From positions 1 through 64,000 of the forward strand of contig SWBL01000128.1 in assembly GCA_024195585.1 (NCBI GenBank): a DNA stretch of 64,000 nucleotides, in the 5' to 3' direction. The DNA comes from Aureobasidium sp. EXF-3400 (lineage: Eukaryota > Ascomycota > Dothideomycetes > Dothideales > Saccotheciaceae). Shown in pieces: positions 34,636 through 44,657 of this stretch. The notes beneath the pieces are model-generated. The model did not search any database, had not been told where the DNA came from, and saw only the letters and a list, made by a program, of their open reading frames with translations. Position numbers and translations under genes: made by a program. Positions within the stretch are counted from its first letter, which is position 1, and every line of letters starts with the position of its first letter.

Positions 34636-34973
34636 CTACAACTTTGGCTTTCCTGTCTTTTCGGGGTGTGCCTTGCTTGCTCCACGATCATTCTCTGTTG
34701 GCTCAGTGTCGCTGGTCTCGGCTTTGAGGCTCACGGGATCGCCTAGTTGGGTAGGATTCTCCTGCGCTAGGTCCTTGAGTGACTTGTGTCCATCGCCTGA
34801 CTTGTTGGGACGGTCTTTCTCGGTAGGCTCTGTATTGGACGTCTCTGCCTTGAGGGACACTGGATCGCCGAGTTGACTGGGGTTGTCTTTGGCCGTATCC
34901 TTGAGTGATTTCTTGGTGAGTTCGCATTAGCTTGCGCTTTGTCCGGGTTTGACCCTCAACTCACGTAGCCCAT
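34636..34973 (-). CDS. 94-aa hydrophilic protein with two tandem LGDPVSLKAETS repeats
   Basis: Exon 1 is only ATG GGC TAC (34965-34973). Intron 34912-34964 starts GTGAGT and ends CCAAG, and exon 2 is 34636-34911. Residues 4-45 and 46-94 are two copies of one unit: 28 of the first 34 positions are identical, sharing KSLKD, QLGDPVSLKAETS and TEPTE. The protein is very hydrophilic, lacks Cys and Trp and looks disordered. I recall small fungal proteins with this GDPVSLKAETS motif; a stress or desiccation role would be a guess. The repeat probably arose by internal duplication. Confidence 0.75.
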
Positions 34974-35227
34974 GATTGATGCTGGAAGATTGTTGCAATT
35001 GTATGTTTGAGATCACTTGAGTGCTATCAGAATGTGAATTGGTAGGAGACAGGCTACCAGGGAGTCGATAGGGCTAAATATCAAATGCTGCTCTCAAGAG
35101 AGTCGATGATGACGATGGAACCTTTTCCCCGCGTCCACCCCCATACTTTCACATGTCCTCGGGTAACGGCTCGGCGTTTGGACCATCTTGAGCATAGAGC
35201 AACACATCCGCCGGAATTACCAACCTT

Positions 35228-37051
35228 TCAAATTTGAACAAGTTGATATCGACCTTGGTCATCTCTTTCCAGCTTCGCTTCCATTCTCTTGGATGCCACT
35301 TCCATCGCTCTCAACGACCGAATTTTGTCTTCTTCATGGGCGCTAGCGTCGGTCTTCCACGTATGTGTTGAGCAGAAGAGAAACGCCAATAGCGAGGTCT
35401 TCCAGAGTACCGTGTCATGTCTTCTGCTCTGAACAATCGTCAAGAACAACAATATCCCAGCTGCCAGAACGAGTGCAGCTGGCAAACTCAAACACACCCA
35501 GCGAACATGGATAAAGGTAATTGACTGCCATGCCGTACCCACAGATTGCATTCCATCTTGAGTTCGCAAAGCATTAGTCATGAAGGCCGCCAGATTACTC
35601 GACATAGCAGCTGTATCTGTGTAATCCAACGATGAGGTTGCCAATGTGAGTTGAGTGTAGAAATCAGCTCCTTGATATCCTGCTTTGAGGATCAATCTTA
35701 CGGCGTACTTGAGAAAGTACTCTTTGCCTTGGCTGATGGTGAAGGTGTTGTTTAATCCAGCAGGGTAATCTCCGAGTATCGTACATACACTTTGTGTATC
35801 GTCGAGATTCAAGGTGGCGTTTGTTTTATCCCATGTCCCTGTAAATTGCAGTGGATGTTGCTTGGCTGTACCAAGATCGAGGTCGGTTCCTTTGGAAGTG
35901 GCATTATCGAAGGTCCACGCACACCAACTCAACTCGCATGTCGTCAGCTTTGCCGTCCAGTTGGTACTTTCAGCAACCACCAGGGTCGAGAAGTTGTAGA
36001 AGCTCGGTGTGGCATCGTATACACCATCCATCGTGGTTGTGTTGATGAGCGGCATCGGTCCTCCTGGCTGAACTGTCCCTCCCAGTGTTCCGAAGCCAGG
36101 AACCTCAAACGAACAATCCAGATTTTTGGAATCGGCTTCGCAAGCTCCTGTACTGGTTCCCGTCACATCCACACACTGCGAGCAGATCCCCAAAGTCGCA
36201 GACGCAGGCCAAGTACACTCTGCAGTGCTACACTCAAATCCTGGCGTAGCGTCTCCCTTAAAGATTGCCGCCAGAAGCAACTCTTGCAACTCACTCATCA
36301 TGGTATAGTCCAGATACCAAGAGTTCTGCGAGCTCAAGTGTTGGGTAACTGGAAACCCTGCCATTCCTCCCTCAACCACAACACTCTTGTTTACAAAGCC
36401 CAAAACCTGCTGTCCAAAGACTTCCATAAAGACTGCTGCAACAACAATGGCACCCCCAAACCACGCAACAAAAGAGACCCGCCGTAGTCTGAAGATGAGT
36501 ATGACAGCACCTAAAGGTCCTTTACTGGCTTCATCGAACATCTTGAGGTCATAAAGAGATCGTGCGCGTAGGGAATGTTGGAAATGATGCCATTTCAGCT
36601 GTCCAAGGCAACAAGCTGTGTCGTAGATCAAAGCAGCTTTGGTGGCAACGATGAGAGCTGATACCACAGCATTCAAGGAGATGGACCAGTGCCAGCTTGC
36701 CAGTGGCTTGTTGTTGAGAAGACCCAGACCGATGGTTACGAGACAGAGACTTGCCGTTGCAAAGAGGAGACAGAGGAGTTCAATCCACCAGTCTCTGAGG
36801 ACTTGTCTCCATGTTTGGACGCTCGTAGGTTGTTCTGGGTCTTCAATCGCACGGTCCAGAAGTGGAGGAGATGGCGGTCTTGGTGGTTGGCTATGCTCGG
36901 ATGATTCTCTGCTCGAACATGGGGCATAGCTTGTATCGACAGATGGCCAATGTTTCCAGTCTTGTCGATTTACATGGCTGATGTTTGCTAGAAGAATAGA
37001 GTCTTGTATTGCAGACTGCAAAAGTGGTGATATCGGAGGCGAGGTTGACAT
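35228..37051 (-). CDS. DUF3176-type fungal membrane protein
   Basis: 607 residues, single exon. A Pro/Ser-rich cytosolic start is followed by spans near 90-112, 120-145 and 195-215 (ELLCLLFATASLCLVTIGLG; FVAWFGGAIVVAAVFMEVFG). A long Cys-rich, N-glycosylation-rich extracytoplasmic domain follows (FECSTAECTWPASATLGICS). A last span (LPAALVLAAGILLFLTI) precedes a short tail. This order and the RLRRVSFVAWFG segment fit DUF3176, a family found in filamentous ascomycetes with no assigned function. Codon usage resembles the neighbours. Confidence 0.83.
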   Translation of the reverse strand: MSTSPPISPLLQSAIQDSILLANISHVNRQDWKHWPSVDTSYAPCSSRESSEHSQPPRPPSPPLLDRAIEDPEQPTSVQTWRQVLRDWWIELLCLLFATASLCLVTIGLGLLNNKPLASWHWSISLNAVVSALIVATKAALIYDTACCLGQLKWHHFQHSLRARSLYDLKMFDEASKGPLGAVILIFRLRRVSFVAWFGGAIVVAAVFMEVFGQQVLGFVNKSVVVEGGMAGFPVTQHLSSQNSWYLDYTMMSELQELLLAAIFKGDATPGFECSTAECTWPASATLGICSQCVDVTGTSTGACEADSKNLDCSFEVPGFGTLGGTVQPGGPMPLINTTTMDGVYDATPSFYNFSTLVVAESTNWTAKLTTCELSWCAWTFDNATSKGTDLDLGTAKQHPLQFTGTWDKTNATLNLDDTQSVCTILGDYPAGLNNTFTISQGKEYFLKYAVRLILKAGYQGADFYTQLTLATSSLDYTDTAAMSSNLAAFMTNALRTQDGMQSVGTAWQSITFIHVRWVCLSLPAALVLAAGILLFLTIVQSRRHDTVLWKTSLLAFLFCSTHTWKTDASAHEEDKIRSLRAMEVASKRMEAKLERDDQGRYQLVQI

Positions 37052-37370
37052 GCTTCAGTGAACGGTTGCGACGGTCTTCCCTTCTGGAAACCTGGATGTG
37101 GAAAACTCTTGTTATATGCGGCAAATGGTGGGTACATAGCGCTCCATGATATATGAATACATCATCACCTCTCCTGACCAGCACGGCTCGACTGTGTGAC
37201 AGTACATGTTTCGATGGTCCCAGTGATACAGCAGAAAAAAGAGTCACACGAGCCTTTTACGCATCACAAAGTAGAGAACAAACACATGCCAGCACCCGTC
37301 CGTGACCACTTTCTTGAGGCAACTTACCGGAACCGACAACAGTAAAGATTTGGAATTGAAACAATTTTTC
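37052..37370. other. intergenic, promoter of the DUF3176 gene
   Basis: No coding signal seen. Confidence 0.5.
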
Positions 37371-39265
37371 CTACTCGAGTGCTGAGCTCGAACTCCTCTT
37401 CTTGATGCCCTTTTTGTCCAACCTGACAGTCCCATGCGCTGATGCCATCGGACTGGCATCAAACGGTTTTCTTCTTCTCACAATTTGATAACCCCGATCC
37501 AGTTCTACTTCTACAGCACATCTTACTTTTAGTGCATCCACTGCAGGCCAGACCATCTTTTCTCCTTTTAGAATCCAGTATTCCACACTTTGTCTGGTGG
37601 GATTTTCGAGCAATTTTAAGAAGTCTGTGAAGCTTACTTCAGGGACAAGAGTCAAAGAAGCACCGGGAATGTTCTCGTCCAGCAAGAAGCGGCGAATCTG
37701 TGCGGGCAGATAGCCTAGGGAATCCAACTGATGCAAGCGGTGCTGGACTTCCATGACCATGACTTTCATAAGACTAGCTGTGAGAGACGACCTGCCCTTG
37801 TAACCAGGTTTGGGACTGTGTAGATCACTGCGAAGGAAGGGCGCAATGTAAGGGCGAGCTTGAGAGACGATAAAGTGGTTGACATTGAAGAGTTCGGCTA
37901 TGCGCGTGAGAGGGGAGTCGCGCTCTGCGGCGTAGCCCGAGGGTGTTGAGGGACGTAGATTGACTGGATGGATGGAGGCCCAGGGAACGATGTTGCCTGA
38001 CTCGTCTTTACATTTCATCGTCAACGGAGAATAGAGGACATCAGAGGCATTGGAGGCCAGAGCTGCGGACCAGATGAGCTAGGAAAGTGGTTAGCGTGTT
38101 GTTTGCCGAATGTAGCTTCTAGACCACATACCACATTTGGGGCCGTCAGATAATTGAGCAGGCTGGGCATGCCGTTGCCCGTCGGAGCTACAGTGATGTT
38201 CAACACACGCTTGGTCCTCTGATAAGCTTCCATAAAGGTCAGATCTCCGACGTTGGCGCGAACACATTCTTCTAGCACCCGAGAGTCCAGAAGATAGCCT
38301 TCAGTTACAAAGCGCTTGGCACGTCTGAACCATGTCGAGAACCAGCCGTACTGTGTGAAGCCACCGTTGCCGTTCTTGGCCATTTGATCCGAACGCGTGG
38401 CGAAGGCAGTAAGATCAATACCCTCACCACTCAAGAACTTGAGTAATTCATCCTCATTGTGCACGCCGACAAGGGCGGCCATGAGAGCACCAGTCGCCGT
38501 TCCAGATATGATACGTGGTAAGAGACCTCGTAGATGTAAAGCTTTCACCACACCGATATGGCAAAGTCCAAAGATCGATCCTCCTTGTAGCACGAGAACA
38601 CTACGTCCTAAGGCCTGGCGGGTATCATGAAGGAGATCGAGCTTGGCCTGGTTGGTCAGACTCGTGTCATACATGGGCGATGTAGGATATGCCGTGACAT
38701 ATTCGACGGCAAGTGCGACTTGAGTAATATAGTCTTCAATCAAGAGCTTGGTCCCAGCATAAGCTCGATTATATAGACGAGGTGCCGTGATGTTCCCAAG
38801 GTTTCGGACCAGTCCGGAACGCAGAAGATTCACAAGTCCAAGAATATCATCATCTTCTCGAGCTTCTAGGATATATTGTAGTCTTGAATGAATCAGGCGA
38901 TAGTCATAGTGCTTCGAAGACGGGTTCTGTCGCCTGGATCATGGATGGTAAGCTATTGTTCTCAATGGTCACGCGAGGAAACTTCGAACCAGAGGTCGTT
39001 GCCAAAGAGCTCATCCAAGGCGAAAGCTGCAGCCTCCCACTCTTCATAGTATCGGGCAGAGTTCAAGCATTCCAGCTGGATGTCCTTTTGGCTTGCGCGG
39101 GTCCACCATGCCCATAAGCGCTGTGGAAGATCAGTTGGGAACATGCTAACGAACAGATCCAATCTATGTACGAACCATGTGCCAGAAGAAGGCCACATCG
39201 AAGAAGAGTCTTATCAATGCTTTAAGAAAAGCTGCAACGCTGCTGCTCCTGCTTCGATTAGCCAT
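37371..39265 (-). CDS. patatin-like Tgl3/4/5-type protein lacking catalytic residues
   Basis: 576 residues from exons 39176-39265, 38990-39120, 38132-38933 and 37371-38078. The lipase-family lead-in (EEWEAAAFALDELFGNDLW then RQNPSSKHYDYRLI) and patatin domain (LLRSGLVRNLGNITAPRLYN; LVLQGGSIFGLCHIGVVKAL) match fungal triacylglycerol lipases. The nucleophile elbow, normally G-X-S-X-G, reads GTATG, so Ser is Ala220. The second catalytic motif (D-G-[AG/S]) is also not present before LTRIAELFNVNHFIVSQ. I infer a conserved pseudolipase fold. Two inferred introns use GTTCG donors, so exon ends 1-2 are less certain. Confidence 0.87.
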
Positions 39266-39923
39266 CAGCTGTCGTTGAATGCAGCATCTCTTCCCAACGT
39301 TAAGTTGTGTCGAGGGGAACAGGCGGTTTGGTGCCGCTTTCCACATGCGAAGTCGGTGCACGGACGGACGACCTTCTCTGATCAACCTGGTCTTTTCAGA
39401 GCAACTTCCTTTCTCACAAATACATCTTCATGGAATTTACTAGATGTTCGTGTAAGCACAGAGTCATTATGTCTTGTTCGGCAAGACACAAGCTCGATGT
39501 TGTAAGTCAAGAAACTTCCGCCGACGTCAGTGGATGTCGACCTGCCCATCTGTTCCATTCCTCTGTGGTCGACCCTGAGTCCCTAGTGCGTTGATGGTAT
39601 TGGTCAAGGTGTGAAATTTGCTATTGCATTCCAGAACACGTCCACCTCCCAGCGCGTAAGTATCGACACGCACGAATCACCGCTGCAATTGACGAGCCCA
39701 TTGGCCGATCTCGAGACACGAGACTCGGTCAAGACACGTCCTTCTCTTGGTGCGTGTCAGATTGAGTTGGAAGCTCGACAATGAGGCTGGCGCATTCTAC
39801 GCTATTCATTCTCCTCTGCAATTGTTCTCCTATTGAACAGAACCTATAAAGATGCTCTCTTGTCTGATTCTCTGATTTCTGTTCTCCATCGCAACCTTTG
39901 ATTCTACCTTGACATCAGCACAT
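39266..39923. other. divergent promoter region
   Basis: Between the Tgl-like gene (-) and the LPMO gene (+). It holds the LPMO TATA box listed separately. Confidence 0.5.
39845..39850 (+). promoter_or_regulatory. TATA box of the LPMO gene
   Basis: TATAAA 74 bp before ATG 39924. A clear TATA box suits a gene that is switched on strongly under some conditions. Confidence 0.5.
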
Positions 39924-41174
39924 ATGGCGTTCTCATCAACAGCAAAACTTTTCTTACTGGCACAACTACCGTTCATGGTAAACTGTCACCTCAAGCTCAA
40001 CAATCCAGTCCCATATTCTAAGGACACAATTCAACTTGGTCCTCTAAGGAACGTCGCACCCGGATCAGCACAATCAGACTTTCCTTGCCAATCACAGCGA
40101 GATGGCGGCGCTGATCCATGGATCGTCGACCAAGAGAACGAACTTGTCGCAGGAGAACCTCAAACCATGACCTTTGATGGATCGGCATCTCATGGTGGAG
40201 GCAGCTGCCAGCTCAGCGTGACTTTGGACAGACAACCTACCGCCAACAGCACATTCAAGACAATCGCCAGCTGGATTGGAGGTTGTCCCATCGACGATTC
40301 TGACGGAGGCACTCATCCTTGGAACTACACAATCCCATCCGAAGTGCCTAACGGCAAAGCCACTCTAGCATGGAGCTGGGTCTCAAAGTTGTCTGGCCAG
40401 CCAGAGTACTACATGAACTGCGCACCGATCACTGTCTCTGGTGGTGCTGAGGACACTAAGGAGTTCGACCAGCTTGAAGATTTGTTCAGAGTCAACTTGT
40501 CCAGCTCAGAATGCGGCAGTCAGCTCAGCAGCGATCTGGAGATTCCCAATCCTGGCAGATATGTCACTACGATCGACACACGAGCACTCGCACCACCTAC
40601 AGGAAGCGGCTGTGCTGCCTTGAGTCAAGCAACATCCACTGAAAGCAACACCGCAGCAGCATCGACCTTTGCGGGCACTACAATCACTTCTGTCCTTACG
40701 ACTTCGACGCCTGTACCCTCAGCAGTCAACACAACAGCCGCTGCTGCTGCTGCTTCTACAACATCGGCTTCAGCATACATCCCATCGTCCTCTCCAAGCA
40801 TGCCGAGCACCGCCCCAGCTCCCTACAGCAACAGCACAGCCTGCAGCACAAACGGCGCCCTTGTCTGCAACGGACCCACTCAATTCGGCCTCTGCAACTT
40901 CGGCCAAGTCATCTGGCAACCAGTAGCCGCCGGCACGGCCTGCGAAGATGGACAAATCGTTGGCGACAGCGATCCCGACTCTCCTGCCTGCAGTCCAGAT
41001 GGATCACTCGTTTGCAACGGCACAGACGAATTTGGCCTCTGCAACTTCGGACATGTGGTATTCCAACCTGTTGCTCCTGGTACGACATGCAGTGATGGAC
41101 AGATCATGAGAAAGAGACATTTGGGCATTCACAAGCGTAGAAGCATGGGTCATGGTCATCACGGTAGATTGTAA
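39924..41174 (+). CDS. AA11-type lytic polysaccharide monooxygenase with two C-terminal Cys modules
   Basis: 416 residues, single exon. Signal peptide (1-21) cleavage after VNC leaves His22 (HLKLNNPVPYS) as the N-terminus, as needed for the copper histidine brace. The second ligand is probably His90 in SASHGGGSCQ. The AA11 domain spans about 22-230 and is followed by a Ser/Thr/Ala linker. Two similar modules come next (about 306-345 and 354-393): C-x-x-[DN]-G-[AS]-L-V-C-N-G then FGLCNFG, as in X278-type appendages. The protein ends in a basic His-rich tail. AA11 enzymes oxidatively cleave chitin. Secreted; likely inducible. Confidence 0.9.
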   Translation: MAFSSTAKLFLLAQLPFMVNCHLKLNNPVPYSKDTIQLGPLRNVAPGSAQSDFPCQSQRDGGADPWIVDQENELVAGEPQTMTFDGSASHGGGSCQLSVTLDRQPTANSTFKTIASWIGGCPIDDSDGGTHPWNYTIPSEVPNGKATLAWSWVSKLSGQPEYYMNCAPITVSGGAEDTKEFDQLEDLFRVNLSSSECGSQLSSDLEIPNPGRYVTTIDTRALAPPTGSGCAALSQATSTESNTAAASTFAGTTITSVLTTSTPVPSAVNTTAAAAAASTTSASAYIPSSSPSMPSTAPAPYSNSTACSTNGALVCNGPTQFGLCNFGQVIWQPVAAGTACEDGQIVGDSDPDSPACSPDGSLVCNGTDEFGLCNFGHVVFQPVAPGTTCSDGQIMRKRHLGIHKRRSMGHGHHGRL

Positions 41175-41711
41175 GGTGAGCATTTGAAAAGGAGGAATCT
41201 GGCGTTTCGGGCATGACAAGGCGTTTTGGGCATGTATACATTGGTTCCGGCAGATACAGAAACATTGAGTGCAAAAAATTGAAGAAGTCTACAAATCTCT
41301 TCCATGTCTATGAAAGGCTACAATCCATTACTGATTTGGGTTGTCTCATCTCTGTCGAGCAAAACAACCAGAGACCTGTCTCACATTCTTGTGACGAAGA
41401 AGACAGAGTCTCACGCTCAACGCATAGGACAGCAACGGATCCCTGGTTGTATCTCATCGTTGATCTTGGTCCTATAGAGCTCTCGACAAAACAACGTATT
41501 GTCTTGCACACTTCCTGTCTCTACACCACTGTGCAGAACCCAATACCAGCAGGTAAGACAAAGGTTCAGTCTACAGCATGAGAGACAAATCAGAAAAAAA
41601 CCACAGACTATGTCTACGGGAATCTGCTTAGACGTATCAACGTATATAAGATGAGGACGTCTGCTACGAGTCTACAGCTGTCTACCAACTTCCTCACTAA
41701 CAATTTGTGCG
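41175..41711. other. intergenic, promoter of the P450 gene
   Basis: No gene seen. A TATA box near its end is listed separately. Confidence 0.5.
41643..41650 (+). promoter_or_regulatory. TATA box of the P450 gene
   Basis: TATATAAG about 62 bp before ATG 41712. Confidence 0.5.
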
Positions 41712-43169
41712 ATGACTCTATCACATCTGACAGCCCTCTTTGGAGGTATTGTGCTTTCTGAAATTGTGAGACTCCTGAGCTACTATGACTACCACAACGA
41801 CTTGTTCAAGCTCCTCAAGAATCGTGTGGAACTCGTCATCTGCATCCTCATGGGCTTCTTCGCGAGCAGAATCTTGGAAGAGTCGTCTTCAGTACTCGCG
41901 TCTATCGCCTCTTCTGTCGCCTTTGCCGCTTGTGGAATATTGTTTGATGATTTGTTCCATTCGACTCAGAAATCGCCCGTCTTGCAATCAGAACACCAGA
42001 AAGCTTGCTTCAGGACCGCCAATGCTGTTGAGTGCCGTGAGATCATCAAAAGCGGAACTGGTCCCACCGCTTCGAAGAACACCCTTTCAGCACTTGAAGC
42101 TCGAGCTCGTCCCAACCAGCGCTTGAAATTAGCTTTTGGTATTGACAGCTGCTTCACCTCATTGGACGAGAGATCATGCAAGAGCTTCAGAGCTTCTGTC
42201 GAGAAACTGCTCTATGTCGATGAGAAAAAATGGGTCGACTTCGCCACCACTGCTCGTGAAACTGCAAAGGAAGCTCTTGATGGCCGCAACGAAGACACGG
42301 CAAGCTTGTTCGGTGTGGTCCAACTCCTGACTCTCAGGACTATGATGGGAGTGCTTTGGCCCGGTCGCGATCCTAAGCAAACCACGCACGAGCAGATCGC
42401 TACGCTTGCCCACGAAGTGAACCTGCAGTGGCTTCGCTCCAAGGAATGTACCAACAGCGACAACCCATCTTGGCTTTTCGATCAGCAGAAGTCACTCAAG
42501 GACGCCGTCAAAGCCGTCTTTCCGGATTGGAACGAGGAGAACAGCAATGAGAATCCATGCAACTTGATCCTTCCAGGCTACGAAACGATGTGGCGCGTAG
42601 TCCTTCGCTGCTTCGTCGAAATCAAAGCTCGCAATCACATCCAGGCTAACTACTGGAGCCTTATCTTGCGGGAATTTCTGAAGGAACCAACAAGGCAAAA
42701 GCTTGAAGCTCAGCACGCATCTATATTTGCTCTGAGAGTGGCAGCTATTCGTGTTGCGAAAGAAGCTCTTCGTCTTTACCCACCCACCAGACGCATCTAT
42801 CGTGAGCATCGTGATGCTAGTGACCAGAAGAACAATGTCTCCGCTGACATCGAGGCCATGCAACGTGATCCAAACATCTGGGAACGTCGGCCAGATATCT
42901 TCCGCCCAGAACGGTGGGTCGGCAAACAAGATGGCTATGATGAAGGCAATATGCCTTTTGGAGCCAGCCCCTTCAACTGTCCTGCAAAGAGGTGGAGAAA
43001 CGTGCCCATGCCCTTCGGACTATCCATGATCGCTCTGCTCGTGGGTACACTGATTGAGGCGACGGACGCCAAATGGGAGGTTCGTGGAGACTTCCCGGAC
43101 AAGAATTGGCCGCTCGATACTGATCGTGAAGCATACGGCGCAGCAGTCTTGCAAAAGAGAAGGCTTTGA
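41712..43169 (+). CDS. divergent cytochrome P450
   Basis: 485 residues, single exon. Two N-terminal hydrophobic segments (about 1-20 and 40-80) would anchor it in the ER. P450 marks are the I-helix-like LPGYETMWR, ExxR in KEALRLYPPTRR, FRPERW, and the Cys-ligand loop MPFGASPFNCPAKRW. That loop departs from F-G-x-G-x-R-x-C-x-G: the second Gly is Ser, the Arg that binds the heme propionate is Phe, and the last Gly is Ala. The axial Cys is present. Fungal P450s with a similar CPA loop exist as far as I recall. Substrate unknown. Confidence 0.82.
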   Translation: MTLSHLTALFGGIVLSEIVRLLSYYDYHNDLFKLLKNRVELVICILMGFFASRILEESSSVLASIASSVAFAACGILFDDLFHSTQKSPVLQSEHQKACFRTANAVECREIIKSGTGPTASKNTLSALEARARPNQRLKLAFGIDSCFTSLDERSCKSFRASVEKLLYVDEKKWVDFATTARETAKEALDGRNEDTASLFGVVQLLTLRTMMGVLWPGRDPKQTTHEQIATLAHEVNLQWLRSKECTNSDNPSWLFDQQKSLKDAVKAVFPDWNEENSNENPCNLILPGYETMWRVVLRCFVEIKARNHIQANYWSLILREFLKEPTRQKLEAQHASIFALRVAAIRVAKEALRLYPPTRRIYREHRDASDQKNNVSADIEAMQRDPNIWERRPDIFRPERWVGKQDGYDEGNMPFGASPFNCPAKRWRNVPMPFGLSMIALLVGTLIEATDAKWEVRGDFPDKNWPLDTDREAYGAAVLQKRRL

Positions 43170-43548
43170 GGATTGGGAGAGCGAGCAGGGAATTGGTTGG
43201 CACCTCCAGTGGATGTTCAAAGGATGAATAGATAGATATTCTCGTGATTTCGGTCCGCGGCTTCGGAACAATTGCTTTATGATCATCGCAATCACTATAC
43301 AAGCAATTCAGATCTGTATGCCATGCTCAGAAATGTTGAATAGTAGACACAGCGAGTGTGTTGCCCGAAGACCGAGAAAAGTTCGTCATTTAGGTTGCCT
43401 CCGGGCAGACCCTGTCCTTAGACGAAATGGATTTCGTGAGCTGTCCCCTGCAATGTTGATTGTGCAGTCATGCAGATTCATGACATCCCGAGGTGTCTGA
43501 CTGTTGACTGAATAGAGCAGATATCGGGTTTTGGCGCGATCATTCAAT
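43170..43548. other. convergent intergenic region
   Basis: 3' UTRs of the P450 gene (+) and the 142-residue protein (-). No gene recognised. Confidence 0.5.
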
Positions 43549-43977
43549 TCAAGCAAGTCCTTTCCAAGGATCTTCAATGAACGACGGCAAGAAGACAACC
43601 ATATCACCTCTCGCATTCTTGATACCTCTTCTGAGTGCCGCAAGCTCCTGAGGGGCCGGGAAGCCAGGAGTCCAGTTGTCTGCTTGCACCTCTCCTACTC
43701 TTGCCTGCTCTTCCTGCATACCTTCTCCTCTGGTTGTTGATGCGGCACTGTCCCCTGAATCTCCTTGCTCTTGAACCTTCTCTTTCGTTTCGCTAGGAGC
43801 CACTCTTGTGCCCAATGGAACATCATTCGCGCCGGTGCTGGCTGGTATCTGGTTGCCGCTGTCGTCGATGAAGGCGTCGTCTGCGCGTGCGGCGTGTTTG
43901 CGACGCTTACTGCCAAAGCTTGTAAAGCCCATCGCTTCCGCAATAGCTGGGTCGATCTCGAGGTCGTCCATATCCAT
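43549..43977 (-). CDS. small conserved fungal protein, 142 aa
   Basis: Single exon. It starts MDMDDLEIDPAIAEAMGFTS, followed by FGSKRRKHA, a basic run that could be a nuclear signal. An acidic, Gln/Ser-rich middle follows, and the C-terminus is AALRRGIKNARGDMVVFLPS then EDPWKGLA. The pairing of an N-terminal AMGF-[ST]-x-FG motif with a C-terminal NPW/DPW-like motif recurs in ascomycete hypothetical proteins as I recall. Function unknown. Confidence 0.68.
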   Translation of the reverse strand: MDMDDLEIDPAIAEAMGFTSFGSKRRKHAARADDAFIDDSGNQIPASTGANDVPLGTRVAPSETKEKVQEQGDSGDSAASTTRGEGMQEEQARVGEVQADNWTPGFPAPQELAALRRGIKNARGDMVVFLPSFIEDPWKGLA

Positions 43978-44261
43978 TGGGCGCTTTGATATCTGTTTGA
44001 CAGGGATGGTGAATGTGATGATTGAAGTAGTAGTCGGATTGAAATGTGAGGTGAAGCTGGAGAAAGTGCTGATGGGATCGCGAAGCCCTCTCTTTCTTCT
44101 CTACGCATGATATTGCACAACCACAATCTTATGTCTCTCACTGATTCTTTGGAAAGAAAAAGACATCTACTTGAGCATTCGATGTCAAATAGCTCAGGTC
44201 AATCAGAACTTCGTACCACTAATTATACACTAATATTACATATAATTCTCTCCGCGCGCAT

Positions 44262-44657
44262 TTACTGCATGCTGTTCAACTTGTCCTTGGCCTGCTGCTT
44301 GCCCTCCTCGGACACATAGTGCTCGTTGTCTTCAGGGTTATTGATAGCGCTGTTGATCATATCAGCTATTGTTCTTCAAGACAATACCCGGGGGGAAGTA
44401 CTCACGCCTTGAGACCACCAGCAACATTGCCAGGGTTCTGCTGGAACTCGCCTTCGCCCTGCTTGCCGTAGAAGGCTTGCTCACCACCGAGCTGCTCGAG
44501 CACTTGCTTGCTGTGCTGCTTCGAGGCGTCGGATGTGTTCTGTGAACCATTATAAGTTTTTGGTCACACGAATATAAGCGTAGATACAAACGGGGTTGCT
44601 TAGGTTGGCCTTGTGGCCAGTGGCCTCGTGAGAGATATCCTCGGCAGTCTGATTCAT
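44262..44657 (-). CDS. con-6: CON-6-type conidiation protein
   Basis: 95 residues from exons 44592-44657, 44406-44539 and 44262-44349; introns GTTTGT...TTCACAG and GTGAGT...AACAG. The start is MNQTAEDISHEATGHKANLS. Two CON-6 units follow: NPNTSDASKQHSKQVLEQLG and NNPEDNEHYVSEEGKQQAKD, joined by QQNPGNVAGGLKA, a hallmark of the family. CON-6 is a small hydrophilic protein abundant in asexual spores of Neurospora. A clear TATA box lies upstream, which fits regulated expression. Confidence 0.9.

Noticed and set aside
35792..36487. 231-codon frame antisense to the DUF3176 gene
   Set aside because: Shadow frame. Cys-rich composition simply reflects the complementary codons.
43695..44141. 148-codon frame overlapping the 142-residue gene
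   Set aside because: Overlaps a better frame with a plausible ATG and motif-like ends; reads as a frame-shifted shadow.
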